From Acanthornis magna (taxonomy: Eukaryota > Chordata > Aves > Passeriformes > Acanthizidae), in contig JAWUZG010001076.1 in NCBI GenBank assembly GCA_036785705.1, positions 124,001 to 188,000 of the forward strand: 64,000 bases of DNA, given 5' to 3'. The first letter of the stretch is position 1, and every line of letters begins with the position of its first letter. The translations under genes were made by a program, and so were the position numbers. The notes below the pieces were generated by a model. That model ran no database searches and was not told where the DNA came from. It saw nothing but the letters and a program-made list of their open reading frames with translations. Positions 1 to 13,353 of the stretch are shown piece by piece.

Positions 1-313
1 AAACAATATTTACTTTAAACACAGTGAACAAATGAAGGTTTATTTTTTATTCTCAACTCCTTTCAGTTATCGTAATCTTGGAAGTTGTTTTAACTAAATT
101 AAAATCTCACACACAAATGCAGTGTGTAAACTTTAGTGTCCCTATAACTTTTTCTGCCACAGGATAACTAAGGCTCTAATGCTTATCCAGTCTTTGGCTT
201 GATGAAAATACTATTAACACTGAGTTCTTATTTATGCAGTATAATGAACAGATCTTAGATCTTGCTTCCTAAAATATGCCTGTGTCAGTTCCCTTCCCCT
301 TCAGCTGGGGAAA

Positions 314-385
314 TAATCACAGAATAGTTGCAAGGGACCTCTGGAGACCATGTAGTCCAAGCCAATAGTGGTGAAGTGACCCTAA
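314..385 (-). mobile_element. CR1 LINE 3'-end fragment
   Basis: The plus strand reads AATCACAGAATAG, then GCAAGGGACCTCTGGAGACC, then a TAGTCCAA block. This is the reverse complement of the typical CR1 3' terminus (ATTCTGTG tail preceded by the AAGGTCCCT block), so the element lies on the minus strand with its 3' end on the left. Similarity fades after about position 385, although the A/G-rich text to about 440 may be further diverged CR1. It is a severely 5'-truncated, non-coding copy, as most avian CR1 copies are. Family membership is from memory of CR1 consensus sequences. Confidence 0.8.
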
Positions 386-3300
386 TAGTAGCAATAGTGT
401 GAAAAGATATCCTCAGCCACTCTCAGGGCTCTGACAAGGCTTGCCATCCCCTGTGGGTGCACAGGTGTTATAAAATAAATCCAGTTTTTCTGGTGTATAT
501 CACTGCTCTCATTATTTTAAAGTCTTAGTATGGTACTCAGTTGCTGCCCAAGCAAACTTTAAAATTCAAATGTTCATTTTTAGCTTTTTAACTTCCCAGC
601 CTCTCCAGAAGCAGTTGTTATACTGTTAATATACTGTGAAAGGTGTTACAGCTTTGCACTGCAGTGTTGGGAATTAATAAGTGTACATGGCACATTTTTT
701 CTTGTGGTAAGACTGATAGGCTCTCTGCACTTGACACTGATGCTGTTTGAGCACTTGATCCTCTTAGAAAGTGACTGTGTTTTCCTCCCTGTAGTTTTAA
801 CTTTGTAGAAGTTTTTTTTTTTTTGTTGTCACTCAACTCCATAGAATTCTTACTTGATGGGGGGGTTTTTGTTTGGTTTGGTTTGTTTTTTTAGTAAGAT
901 TTTTTCCTTTCTTCTCTTCACAGGTGGATTTTTTTTTTCTCTTGGGGACATTTTTATTTTGAATTCATATTGTTCTCTTTAACTGATCACACAACTCGCT
1001 CATCCTTAGTCATGGAGGATTTTTCTTTCAACTTCGCCGTGCATTAATGACACCAGTAAGTTTATGACCTAGTCTATGTTTGTTTTAAATTTCAGTAATT
1101 CATTTGTGTTTTTTATAACAGTGCCCTAATTATCTGATCTTCTTTGACTAAGCTTTTCTCATTTTCCCATGGCATCTTCTCCAGAGGTTTACTTGTGCTG
1201 CCTGCTTTCTGTCATCTTTTGTAAACTGTTCTGCCACAGGATTATTGCTCTACATCAGCTAACACTTTTTTCTCTGAGATTTTTTTTAAAAAATGCATAT
1301 TTTTGTATGCACATGCAAAAGTGAGGTAGATGTGAAGTCACATTTAAACACGGGCTGACAGAGCAATAAAATATGTCCACTGAAACTGTCTAGACCCACG
1401 TCTGCATATGGAGTTGCATCTTCTTTGCAGAGGCCAACTCTGAATTTCTTCTGCCCTTTGAGACACCATTATCACCTTGCATCAGTGTTCTATCTCCTGC
1501 CTGCTAAGTTGGTTACATTGTTGTTTTTCCAAAAATTTAATTTTTTGAAGGTGGGTTACAGGGCTGGTTTAGACAAATAGGAAGGAAGAATGGATGCTTT
1601 TCATTTGTGTTTTCATTTGTCCTGTCTCTCAGAAGTGAGGAGGGGAGTCTTACAGTTCTTCCTGGCAGACTCAGCTCATGGTTCCCCTTTAGGAAAGGAT
1701 TTCAAGAGGTGATTTCCTACTCTAGTGCCACATGTTGGGCCTGGAGTTAAGAAAATCTAAAAGGATCTGCTGACTAGGATTTGGCTATCCCAGTTCAAGC
1801 CACTAGCAGTTTTTTTGCAGAAAAAGTTACCTCTGAACAGCAGAGGTAACAAAAATCTCCCTAGTCGTCCTGCTAATTCACTATTTCTCTTGTGGAGTCT
1901 TTTAATGTACTTTTTACATAACTTTCAATATGTTCTCCTAAGATTGTATGTATGTCTTGCATATCTTTCACCTTTTATCCAGAAATATCCAGAAATACTT
2001 CACCTTTCACTCCAGAAATGGAGTATATCATATATGCTTCTCGTACTGCAAAAGCAGTAAGTCTTTTGGTTAAAGTGAGAACTGAAATGTTATCACAAGA
2101 CACTCTGAAAAAATATGAGGCATCTCTTTAAAATAATATCCCTTATTCTTGAAGTGTCAAATAATTTTTTGTGCAATTTTTCCAGAGACTGGTTATTTAG
2201 ACTGAGATAAAATTAATGAAAATTAAAATTTTCTCATATGTGAGAAATTTCTTGCATCTTCAGCTGTGTTTTATTGTGGCAAATGGTCTCAAAGGCAATG
2301 CCTTACATGCATGAAACTTTCTAGAAAAGTGACTAGTGAGTACACCTATGAGATTTATGACAATACTTCTAGAGGTCATTTTTCTTATTTGCTTTTACCT
2401 GGGATTTGCTATGCTGAAGCACTTGAAAATAAGCTATTTCTTCAAAGAAACTGATGAAGATTTGTGCTCTAAAGATGGGGGTTTTCACCTCCTGTTCTGG
2501 ATGAGCCTGTTTATTAAAAACAGCCGTAACAGAAAGATCATCTTCTGGTAATCTGTTGACTGTGGTTTGGTTTGGGCACTGTTGGGCATCTTCCCCGGAT
2601 GGGCTTTCTGACAGTATTGGAAAGGCAAGTCTGTTCTCATTTCCACTGGCAGCAAGCTGCAGCCGTGATCATTTAGTTTCACCATAAAATTTCAGGCACT
2701 GTTTCTTTGTTGTTTTTCCTTTGGTACCTCTTTTGCTCTTGTACTCTTAATTTTGAAGCAACACAAAATTCTGGCCAGAAAATAGGCCTTACCTTTTCCT
2801 AAGAGTCATCAGCATTGCAAAAAGATTTGTAATACAGCAATCATCAGCTGAAATGGTGGTACTCTTCCCTTTGTCTCAGCAATTGTACAATACTTCCCTT
2901 TTATAGGCAGTCAAGATTAGCTCTCCTATTGGCTTTAGATGGTAGGGATTTACTCTCATATAGCACCAATATCATAAGCAATAGAAATAATTACACTGGA
3001 ACCAATGCATCTAAGTAAAGCAGTTAGATTATGTATTTATTAAAATAATAATAAAATATCAGTTCATCTCTGTTTGACTCCATCTTAACCTGCACCTGTC
3101 ATATTCACCATTTTATAACTCTTTCATTACTGTGTTTCTCTCAGTGAAGGAAAGAATAAGAACTGTGCATGACTGAGAGATGCAACTGAGACTTTCAGTT
3201 CTCAATGAGTTACCCTGCTACATTTCCATCTTATGGTGCTTCTAAATGTTTTATGCTAGCTGCCTTATTGGAATATGGAAGATGAAAATTTAGGTGCTCT

Positions 3301-5977
3301 CTTGATAATGTGAAAGGTATGCTCCCACTTTCACTAGGCTTTCTAAAAGCTTTGGAAAAGGAATGATAGCAAAAGGAATATTTTATATAGCAAAAAGACA
3401 TGGCACTAATTTCTTCCATCCAAAAATGTAAAATCTTTGTTTTGTGTCAGAGGATAACTACCTGAGTGTTTGACTTGCCAAAAAAGTTGAAGGGATTGAT
3501 GGAAGATTTTATGGTTCAGTAGTTGTTGAAATGTAACAGGTAACTGATGCTGTTTTGATTGTTTCCTACTATTTCTTTAACATCCTTTAAAACAAACCCT
3601 CTTTTTAACTTTTCTAAACATTAAAACTTGCATCAAGCAATAAATTTGTTGATTGGTTTCCTGAGAGTGGAAGGGTCTCAATCTGATATTGTTTAAATTT
3701 CCCAATTTCCAGGGTGAAGGAGCATTTATAGAACAGCACAAGAGGCAATTTCGCTGCTTTGCTTTGTCAGCGTGCCTCAGGAGGAAGATCTGAGGGACCA
3801 CATCTGGATTTACGAGAGGATGTCCCTCTTTTTGTGCTTTTCATCCCTTTTCCTGTCTGCAGGCCCTTTCAACAGTGTTGCAAATTAACACTAACTTCTG
3901 GGGGGGCTTTGGAGATGTTGGGTGCTCGCCTACAGTCTGGGCTGACACTGCCAAGATAATGTCCCTGAGCAATCAGGTGCTGCTAAATTGTGATGATCAG
4001 AATGGTTTGTTGGGACAAATTCATAGTCGTGGCTTATGGAGGAATTTCTGTTCCCTGTTACAATTTTTTTCTGAGCTTTTATTATTTTCTATGTAATGCT
4101 TTCACAACAACAGCCATTTTATTAACTTGACTTTGAAGCTGAAAAGCTACAAACTAGAGGCAGCTTAAGTGATGTTTATGCCCCACTTAGAGCAAGGGGG
4201 TTACCTGGGCCCTGGCACTGCTACTGTGTGGGTCCTCTCCTCTACATCCAGTCCATTCTGAATGTGGGCAAGAGCAGGATCTCATCCTTCAGCTAAGCAG
4301 CACAATCTGGTTATGAGCAGGGATGCTGATGCCCCTGATATGCTGGCCATGCCTGGGATCCCATGCCCTGTAATTCAGTGAGTGACTAATAGGGAAATCT
4401 GGCATATTTTTTTGACAGTAAAAATCACAGGATCTTGTAGAGGCAAACAAGGCAGTTTCAGTGGAGCTGTGCCTGCTGAGATAGTAAGCTGTGATAAAAC
4501 ACAGTCTGAAAATAATTTAGCTCTTTTTGGAAGGAAACAATTCAGAGTATATATGCTTAAAGTCCTTGCGGGTTTAGTCATTGTCTAATGTAACTACAAC
4601 AAAAATTCAAATCCTATTCCTATGATGAGCTTCCATGTGGTTATCACGGAGACATGGTCATTTGTCAAAACTTAATGGACCACAAAAAATGAGTGTCTCA
4701 ACAACTGCATCTATATTCATGTTTTAATTCAGATCAGGGATGCTCCTCTGAAGTGAATTTCCTAGTTGGTCCCCTTTGATTGGTCTTGGTTGAACAGCAG
4801 TGCACGAAGAATGTGAAGTTGATGTTTTTTTTTTAATGAGACTAAACTAGAGGATGTGCTCAGGGAGTCTTGAATGCACACCAGGTACGTGTGAGCTTCA
4901 GGACAAGGCATCAAAGCAGAGCTAGTCTGAAGTTTGAACAGAGAAACAGCAAAATCTGAAATACATAGAGTAGGGATGACAGATCCTCAGCAGTGTATTT
5001 TGGTATATAGATGAGTTCCTATTTGCCTGTAATAGTGCTTAGTACTGGTAAAATACCACAGAAATGTGTGTTATTCTGCACGTCGGAAAGTGAGTCTTAG
5101 TATGTGAGGAATGTCAAAGCTGAGAATTTGGAATGGATGTTTCTGCCCAGTTTTAAAATGTATTTATGCATATTTAGCATTTCTTCTACTGAAAAACTAA
5201 TTCTTGATTGTATCCAAAAAGAGGACCCTTGCTTTAGTGTTAGAGATGCAAGAACCTCTTCCTTCAGTTGCAGGGTGAGTGCAGCTCACTCTGCAGAGCT
5301 CTGTAGTGATGTGCTGTGCCTTTTCCACATACTCTGAAGAATGAGTCCAAAGAAAAATGACTCTTTGGGGTCAATGGCAAATAAACCTTCCCTCCTTTTC
5401 TTACAGGTGGTCCTTAATCCCCAGAAAAATCAGAGCAGCTAGTTGTGTTGGGGCATTGTTGCTGTGTCTTAGTCTTACGCATACTTTGGAGAATGAAGGT
5501 TGCTGTGAGTTTTAGCAAAATTCTGTTCCAGGCACTGTGCAAAGCTTCAGTGCCTCTCCATGTCCCAGGTGAGCATGTCTGAGTAACAACACAATCATCC
5601 AGCTCATGAAGCTGCAGAATGAAGTCCTGTGTTACTGAAGGCTGCAGCAAGAGGTCATGAAGTGGCTGGTGTGACTAAACTAGTGTGGCAGTGTTAGGGA
5701 GGCTGCTGCTGAATGAGAGAGAAAAACTGACTGGAAAAGACAAGAGTCAAGGAGCAGAGATGAGCGCCCTGTAAAAAACATTCATAGGCCATAACAGAGT
5801 CCAACAAAGGTTTTTTAATTAGTAACACTAAAGATGGGTTAGAAAATTGCACCTGGACCAGCATTATTCACATATGGGGTGAAGTTCGTAAGGATTTAAT
5901 TTCAGCAGTAATAGTTTCCTCTTATAAATAACAGTCTGAAGCTGCTACACCAAGGAGGTTGCTGTTATTGCCTTATT
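386..5977. other. Gene-less AT-rich stretch
   Basis: I see no supportable gene. The open frames here are short, lack splice context and have compositions expected of AT-rich DNA. The only internal structure noted is a G/T-rich low-complexity tract at 859-892 (GGGGGGG followed by GTTT/GGTTT units) and a strong but isolated splice-donor-like GTGAGTG at about 5275 with no convincing matching acceptor. Confidence 0.7.
859..892. repeat. G/T-rich low-complexity tract
   Basis: A run of seven G is followed by T5, then GTTTGGTTTGGTTTG and T7. The same style of G/T-rich tract recurs in a longer form at 58735-58854. It is simple-sequence DNA with no coding value. Confidence 0.8.
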
Positions 5978-5997
5978 GGGGGGGGTGGGGGGGTGGG
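5978..5997 (+). repeat. G-run, candidate G-quadruplex
   Basis: Direct reading gives G8-T-G7-T-G3, which provides at least four G3 tracts separated by one- or two-base loops. This satisfies the canonical intramolecular G-quadruplex pattern on the plus strand. Nothing nearby marks a promoter, so a regulatory role is speculative. Confidence 0.75.
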
Positions 5998-6870
5998 AAG
6001 TGAATACTGGAGGGGTGAAATTGCTTGTTTCAAGTCACTCAGCTGATCCAAACAGATTGAGCAGCAATTCCCAGTCTCCCTAAAGTATCAGAGCAGTGCA
6101 TAGTGTGTGCAGTATATATAAACCAACAAACACCAGTTTGTGACTCTGTGGCACAGCATGGCGGGGCTCACCCAGCATCTGGGAGCTGCCTCCTCAGTAC
6201 CTGGATCTGGGATAGGGAGGAGGAAGACTGGGGGTGGACTCGTCCTTCTCCCACGAGTGGCCAAGGTCTTCCAGTTGCTACCAAAAACTATGTGCAGTCA
6301 TGCAAAATTAATACATAATCCAAGTGTGTAGGTTGAGTGGTTGATATGAGCTACTGTGGTGGCCAAATTTTGTTGAGTGCCAATACTGTCAGCAAGTTGT
6401 CCCTCATCATTTTGTAGGTATTAGTAAGTTCATTTCGTGTTCTTTGATAGTGCTTATTATCTAAATTATTTTAAATGGTTTGTGTCAGTTCAGTAAATAC
6501 TGGTTATGATTTAAAAAGCATTTTCACAGGTGCTTTACTACATTTGTATTCAAGAGGCATATGCTCCTTTGCATACATCATATAGATAGGCAGTCACTTT
6601 CAGAAGTTGATGTTTCACCCATGTATGGATGGATTTCTATGAGATGAAGTAGAGACTTCTCTGTCAGAGAAAACCATTGTAACTCTCAAATTCTTTGGTC
6701 TTGTCATTTTATTCCAAAGCGTGCAAATGACTTCCAGGCATAAAATCTCCAGAAAGTATTCGTAACTTTGCATGAGGAGCCTGATCCAAAGGTTTCCTTC
6801 TTTCAAAGCTGCTGGAAAGTAGGCAGCATGTGTGTCACCTGCCAGAGCAGCCTCAGGCTCTAGCTCACCC
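5998..6870. other. Gene-less stretch
   Basis: No gene, RNA or recognised repeat is visible. Short overlapping open frames at 6103-6331 are in two frames of the same GC-richer patch and have no supporting signals. Confidence 0.65.
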
Positions 6871-7212
6871 TCCTCGTGGCAGAGCTGTACTCAGGCTGTA
6901 TTCATGGCACCGTGCTGGCTTCTGCTTTAGTTACCAGATCCACTTTCACACCTTCCGACTTGTCTTCCAGGCTTCCGAGGGAGGCCCGACCATGTCAGGG
7001 TGGGTGTGTGAAGGGTGAAAGTGAAGCAGGGATGTCGAGAAGGCTTTCCAGGCATTCCTGCCAGCCCCTTTCTCTGCCCGCTGTCCCTGTGCTCGGTGTC
7101 GCTCCCGCGCTGCGTTCTCCCTCCTGTCCAGTGGATGGCAATGATGTCCCGGTTTTGCTCGAAGGGAGCCGGTGCCCCATCCACGATGAGTGTGCCATGT
7201 TCCCGAGGACTG
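6871..7212. promoter_or_regulatory. CpG-dense block (small CpG-island-like)
   Basis: By hand count about 15 CpG dinucleotides fall between roughly 6950 and 7205, including CCCGCGCTGCG, in a window that is otherwise almost CpG-free. The block is also GC-rich, which is why several overlapping open frames appear on both strands at once; that is a composition effect rather than coding evidence. It could be an orphan CpG island, an alternative promoter or first exon, or a locally unmethylated or gene-converted patch. No TATA box, initiator or start codon in strong context decides between these. Confidence 0.4.
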
Positions 7213-7230
7213 CATCCCAATTGTTCCCAT

Positions 7231-7325
7231 GATTCATTTTTACTACTACTACTTCTCTTTTTTTTTTCTTATACTTTTTTTCTCCCCCCCCCCCCTTTCC
7301 TTTTAAAATTATTTTCTCCCCATTC
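7231..7325 (+). repeat. Polypyrimidine tract with C12 run
   Basis: The plus strand is almost purely T and C from about 7250 to 7325, with T-runs and an uninterrupted run of 12 C at 7284-7295. Such mirror-like homopyrimidine DNA can form triplex (H-DNA) structures. It directly abuts the CpG-dense block. Confidence 0.8.
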
Positions 7326-7464
7326 CCTGTAAACTAACTGTGCTGTTGTGATGGTCTGTGGTGCCGACTCAGGATATTTTGGCTTAGATTTAGTTAAGCA
7401 CTTGCACAGATGTCACTGATTCTGTGTGATCGTAGACCTCTTACGAAATGCCATGATAAAGGAG

Positions 7465-7522
7465 GACAGGCTTCATGATTAAATGGCCCCTTCCAGACCT
7501 TAAATATTATGAATCTCACTTC
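7465..7522 (+). mobile_element. CR1 LINE 3'-end fragment
   Basis: The stretch containing TGATTAAATGGCCCCTTCC followed by AGACCTTAAATATTATGAAT closely resembles the plus-strand CR1 3' end (GATC..AATGGTCCCTTCCAACCTTAAATTCTATGATTC). Only the last few tens of bases of the element are recognisable, so it is either very short or very old. Orientation is plus, with the tail on the right. Confidence 0.6.
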
Positions 7523-7934
7523 TGCGGTACAGTGGAAAGACGATTAGGACTTCCTACACTACGAAGGAAGAAAGGGAGGTGAAATTTTTAACTGAAACTT
7601 CCAAATATATTTCTCCTACTTCCACAACCTCAGGGTCAACTGCTCTAGGTAACAGGAACTTTAATTACTTTCAGTAACTTGCCAGGGACAAACACTATTT
7701 ATGTGCCATATCTACTACCATCATGATACCATAAACATGCTGCTGTTGGGAATGGTTTCTACTGCCTAGTTTCTATGTAAATATCCAAAAATGCGTGCAT
7801 TTTGGAGATGCTGGGGTTTTCTAGCTACCACTTAATTATATGAAAACTGAACTAGACTACATTTGGTAAGAATTGGCTATAAACCAAAGGGTCTATTCTT
7901 TAGACAGACTAATCAGTAAAAAAATCCACGATAA
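7523..7934. other. Gene-less stretch
   Basis: AT-rich sequence with no gene, RNA or repeat that I can identify. Confidence 0.65.
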
Positions 7935-7992
7935 AATAATAATAATAATAACAACAATAATAACAAATCATAATAAATATAATAAATAAATA
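7935..7992. repeat. (AAT)n microsatellite, degenerate
   Basis: The sequence begins as a perfect AATAATAATAATAATAA run, is interrupted by AACAAC, and continues as AATAAATA-type units. It is a decayed trinucleotide microsatellite and accounts for the tyrosine-rich open frame on the minus strand here. Confidence 0.9.
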
Positions 7993-10900
7993 GTTAGCAT
8001 TGAATAGAGTGAGGGCAATTTTTGAAGAGGAAAGTATTGCTCCTTCACATTCTTGTCCATCTGTTTTTTTAGGCTTTTCTATACATTCAATCAGCATAAT
8101 GCCTAAGTGAGTAATGTAATAAGAAAGCAGTATTAGAGATTTGCTGGATTCTGGTATGTGATTTAACGGCTATGTGCTTATCCTTTGAAAGATATTTATG
8201 AAGACAATGTATGTATGCACTGCTGCACTGAGAAGTGTTTTTTAGTCCGTTGACTGTTAGGATATTTTTCAAAGCTGTTGACGTTTTTTTGTAATGTAAC
8301 TCTTTTAAAGCTACTCTGAAAGGAGGTCCAGTCACCACTAATTCCTGTGTAAATGAAGCATAATCACTCAGAGAAGAGACCCTTTATTTAGTGAGTTTAA
8401 AGCTCATTATACAATTTTGTAGGGGGAAAATTACCCTGCCTGTAAATTAACTGCATTTCCTAATGAAATAACTTGTCAATTTTTTCAGCCTCCTTTGATA
8501 GGAATAAGAATTACAGTGGCATTGGAAAGTAAAATCATGCTGTTCTTACTGGCAGTTTTTTCCAGTTGTAGAAGAAATTATAACTGTGAACACATTTTGA
8601 TTCAGATTAATCTCAACAAGTAACATGGTCATGGTGTTTTGTCATGGTGTTTTTTCATCTCTTTCCACCTCCTTTATTAGAGCCTAAAGCCAGCTCCATC
8701 AGCCTTACTCCTGGTATATGATGACACAAATTCTCTAGAGGCATGTGGCTTTCTCAAGCAATAAAGCATCATTATGCTTCTCATTTCTGAGGATGCACTA
8801 TTTCACCTGTGAGTTGTGTTTCAAGGGACAAACTAGCAGAACTCATCAGGTTAATTTTCCCAAAAAACAAGGCTTTCATCCTCCCATTAGGCTTGCAAAG
8901 GCAAGCCTATTTACCATAGGTGTCTGTGCTTCTCTAGTTCTATCCTGACACTTGTAGATGGCAGCAAATAGATGGCATTTTAAGTGCTTTGGCTGCAGCT
9001 ACTGCAACAGGAGTGCTAAAAGACAAAATAATTGTTCTTGAGGTGGCTGTCCTCTTCCGAGCGGCAGCAGCCTCAGTGCACATTAACAAGCCAAGCCGGT
9101 GCCTGTGGCTCTGCAGTGCGTGCACGGCCGTCTGCTGAGGCAGGTGTCGTGACTCCACTTCAGCAGCTAAAAGCAGAGATACATGGAGCTGCTGTAATGT
9201 TGGAAATCATTTTAAGAATTCCTGGAATAATTGCTTTTTCCTGAAATTGGTTATGTTTTATTATATAGATATTAATTGTATGTACTTATAGGGAATGGTT
9301 GGTTTTCTTTCATTTGGGAAAGGTATAAATTTAGGGGCATATGGATTAGTATCCTCAGAGTTTCTTTTTTCCTGCTTTGGCCAATTTTCAGCTGCATAAA
9401 ATAAAGGTTTAAGATTAGTTTGGCTTTGAAAAATAACATTCAGACCAACCATAAAGAAGTATTCAGAAAGGTCATCTCAGTGTGTGGGTGCTTTCTTCAT
9501 TTCTTCACACAATAACTCTGTTCTACAATAACAGCAAGTTCAAGCTCTTTGCAGCAGTTTTCAGTATATTAAAATTAGTGAAAGATTAAATGGGGGTTTG
9601 TTACATTTGATCAATGTGAAACTTCATATCAGCATGAACAATATTCCTTCAGCAGTTAGGGCCTGGTATTGAAATTCTGCTGCTGGACAGTGGTTTTGGG
9701 TCAGGCTACTGAAGAAGGTCAATGGTTTCAGAGTTGCTTGTGGTCCAGCACGGAAGAGCAAAGCTGTTTCTCAGATCCTGGTTCCTCTGATTTCTGTGTA
9801 GATTCCTCTTTAACACATAGGGCTGTCCGTACTTGTCAAACAGGTCAGCATGGTGAAAAAACATATTTCTATTTTGCATGGAATCAGAATGTAGCTTCCT
9901 GAAGTTAGTGTAAAAAAGTCTGAATTGTCAATAGTTTCGGGTTTGCACACCACCACTGATTTTCAGTGCTCAACAGGAGGTGCTCATCACTTCTTCAAGG
10001 TGATGTGTCTCTGCTTAACATCTTCAGCACCTGAAGACAGACCCCTGAGAGAGTCACAATACTAAAATCCATTCTCTTTGGAAATGTGAAAACAAAATAG
10101 TGTGAATTTCCTATAGCAGACATTTCTGTGAAAAAAAAATTTTTTCTGATGAAATTAAAGTTTTTTGTTTGATTTCATCCTTGATGTATTTTATATTTTT
10201 AAATTGAAAAGAGAAATAAGATTGGTTATTGCACAGAACCAATAGCTAGCATAAACAAAGGTATTGGATGAAGGAAATGAAAAATAAGCAAGTTGGAGGT
10301 GAAAAGTGCATTACTCCATTGCTACTCTGATAATTAGAGAGAAAAAATTAACAGTTGCCATAAAGTGCTTTAAACATGAGAGTTTCTTATTAGGTTCTTC
10401 AAGAATGTAATTAATTACTTGCAGCCACATATGTTCTTTGTGTCATGGTGTGGAGTACCAGCACTTCATTAAAACCCAGTTCAATAATAACAGGTCACTC
10501 GAGATGTCATTTGCTCTGGAGAAGGTTGGGAAGCCAAATGCCTGCTGCTTCATCCCTCTTGTGCTGTGCCAGCACACTGAGTTGAGTAGGAGGAGAGGGC
10601 AAGCTGAGCATACCAGGGTCGCGTTCCAGAAAGCCCCTTGGTCTGGGTGACAGTGCTCATGGGAGACCTGGGAGCAGAGGGATGGCAGAGGGCTGGTAAA
10701 CACATAGCAGGGCAGCCAGCACAGAGTTCTGATAAAGACACTGCGAGTCACAGTCAAATTCCTACCGAAAGGAAGTCCCATGGTTATGAAGAAATAATTA
10801 ATAATAATATAAAATAAATGCAAGTGCTATATTGTCCTAGTGACAGAGGTTTTGGACTTTAACAATTTTTTTTTTTTTAAGCAACAAGTCGTGGGTTAAA

Positions 10901-13264
10901 TACTCACAGCTCCTGTGCCGCCCTAGTGCCTTAGCTAGTTTGCACTGACAGTGAAGTTAAGAGAAGGATGGGTGGACATGTTGTTGGAGACCCTCTGCAT
11001 GTCACTTTTATTAATCTCTTAAGGAATGAGATACCAGAGGGGCAGATTTTGTCTGGTACAATTCATGTTACTTTTGAGGGATGGGCTGAAATGTGTGCAA
11101 GGGTAAGAAGGTGCCCTTGGTGCCCAGCGGGATTTGGGAATTGAGAAACATTTTGGTAACACCAGTTGTCTGGAGGCGCAGGTATCACCGCTGGTATCCT
11201 GAGAGAGTCCTGACAGACTGTTGGGAGCCACTTCATCATTCCATCGTCACAGGGTGTAGGGTGCTCTCTCATGGAGTATGAAGCAAACAGAAAACATTTC
11301 CCATGCAGCTTGAAGCCCTGTCCTGCACCACCTTCCACTTGTGACCTTCCTTTTGAAATACATTTTACTGGCATTACAAGAAAACACATTAGGCTCCTGG
11401 AATTGTGCTTAGAGTAAATGAAGAGCAACATATGTTGTGCAATTGCACCCTATTGTTTTATATTATACTTTGAGAAGAATTTTTGCAATTAGATTGTTGT
11501 TGAAGTCAACAAAGTACAAACATAGGGAGCAGAGTGTTTTTGATAGGGAGGGACCCTGTCAGTAGCTGATTGAGGATTCCTTTTATCTTAAATATGATTT
11601 AATGCTCTGTGGAAAGAATTAAGAATCCCATTTTACACTGAAGCATGCTGTTAATGTGCATATAAAAACCTCAGCAATTTTATTGACAGTTATGAATTTA
11701 CAGCTGCTGGTGGTGAATTTTTTTGAAAGCCTGCTTCCTTTTCCCCAATTCTTTGCAGACCATTGTCATAGTTTGCTATTAGCTAAGGCAGAACCTCATT
11801 TAACAGAAATGCATAGGTCTTCAATTTCACTGTATACATGAGGAAAAAAGAAAATCAATGTGAAGCCTGGACTCAGTCTGCTGATGCCAGAGATGACTAT
11901 CTGTAGCATACAGAAAGAAACCCTGGCTCAGATTAGTTTTTCTTTACCCTTTGGATGTTAAAAATGACAGAAAGAGGCTACTGCTGGTGAGAGTTGTTAT
12001 GACTATTATCCTCTGGTCAAATTTGGTGTTAATCCTAGAGACTGTTAGTGCGTGTAGAAATATTTCAAGTACTCAGTATTAATTTAGTATTAATTTATAT
12101 TTATTATTATCATTTATATTATATTCATTGATGGGAAGATGAGTATTAAGAAACAATTTGTGCATTTGCAGTTTCACATTTGCATTGAATATCCATTGTT
12201 TGTGTGTGCGAATGATTGCCATGCACCCAGGACTATATGTGTATGTAAATATATATATAAAAATATATATACACACAGAGTATCTAATCATCAAGAATAT
12301 CAAGGGTGAATATCATTTTAATTTTCAAACAAGGATTTGGAAAAAACCCAGCCAATGCCCAGCTTGCAGAGTTCAGGCTTCACAGGAGGGGTCCCTGTGT
12401 GGCTCATTGCAAACACAACTATACCTAGAAGTGAGCTGAAGCTGGTTAAGGGTCCTGTCTGGCCAAGGAAACCCAGTGAAAGAAATGGAGATAAAAATGG
12501 AAGGTTTGTGTGATGCTATTAATTTTTGGTCTAGGTGGAGCTTCTGTTAAATTGACTGTGACTGTGAAGATTCCTTATAAATTATGTTCTTTAGACTTGC
12601 TAAAAACCTTCCAAAGAATAGATTTTCATGATTTTTTTAAAATTTGAAAGTTGTTGTTCCACTGGGTTTAAGACAGACGTGCTTTCCTCTTTTTTATTAC
12701 ACTTCTCATGATGTCTTTTACAGAAATGTCTTTAAAATAATGTCTGAGATGTGCACGTTGGCCAAAATTGTATTTCTTAGTAAGAAATCAATGAGAATTT
12801 TTAATAAAACATTAAGAAAAAATATAAAACTTTTGAGAAAATGAGAAGGTATGGTTGTAGCAATTCTGCTTTGGGAAATGGAAAGGCTTCTTTAACTAAT
12901 TTTTTTCTAGCCCTACTGAAGCTGCTATTTTGGCCTGTGGAAAATGACATTGACTGGTCTTGACATGATGGAGATATTCTTTATGACTCTAAACCAAGAA
13001 GAAGCTGGAGCTTCCCAATTATTTCTATCAACTTTTAGATTCTTAATTTTATTTCCTATTTTATTTCCTTATTTATTTCTTAATATTATTTCCAGCAGTT
13101 CTATTTGATGGTGCATTTGTGGGATCAATGTCTGCAAATCTCATCTACTATTTTCCCTGAATTATTTTATTTATAATTGTTACTTTTTAATTCTGAAACA
13201 TTACCAACATCTGCCAGCAGACTCTGCAAAGCAATTGAATTCAGTAATTAATTTCAAGGGAATG
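7993..13264. other. Gene-less AT-rich stretch
   Basis: No gene could be supported. Local points: seven CpGs cluster at about 9056-9152 (CCGAGCGG to GTGTCGTG), a second GC-richer but CpG-poor patch lies at 10500-10740 and produces a 126-codon minus-strand open frame (10443-10823) without recognisable domains, and AT-rich simple sequence occurs at 12060-12125 and 12235-12275 (TATATATA/AAATATATATA). Confidence 0.6.
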
Positions 13265-13306
13265 CTGAGCTATTCCTGGCCCAAACTCATTCTGTGGTTC
13301 TGGGTT
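13264..13306 (+). mobile_element. Possible CR1 3'-tail remnant
   Basis: The text CTATTCCTGGCCCAAACTC followed by ATTCTGTGGTTCTG resembles the CR1 plus-strand terminus (CCTTCCAACCCAAACCATTCTATGATTCTGTG). Only about 40 bases match and mismatches are frequent, so chance resemblance is possible. Confidence 0.35.
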
Positions 13307-13353
13307 TCCAGAGACATGGATTCAACATACCTGAGCAGTAAATTTGCCTTAAT

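Noticed and set aside
3759..4096. Possible exon region with CTGTCTGCAG acceptor-like site
   Set aside because: No matching donor, two overlapping frames are open equally well, and no protein family is recognisable.
6876..7332. Set of overlapping open frames of 80-118 codons on both strands
   Set aside because: GC-rich, stop-poor composition opens several frames at once; no frame shows domains or splice support.
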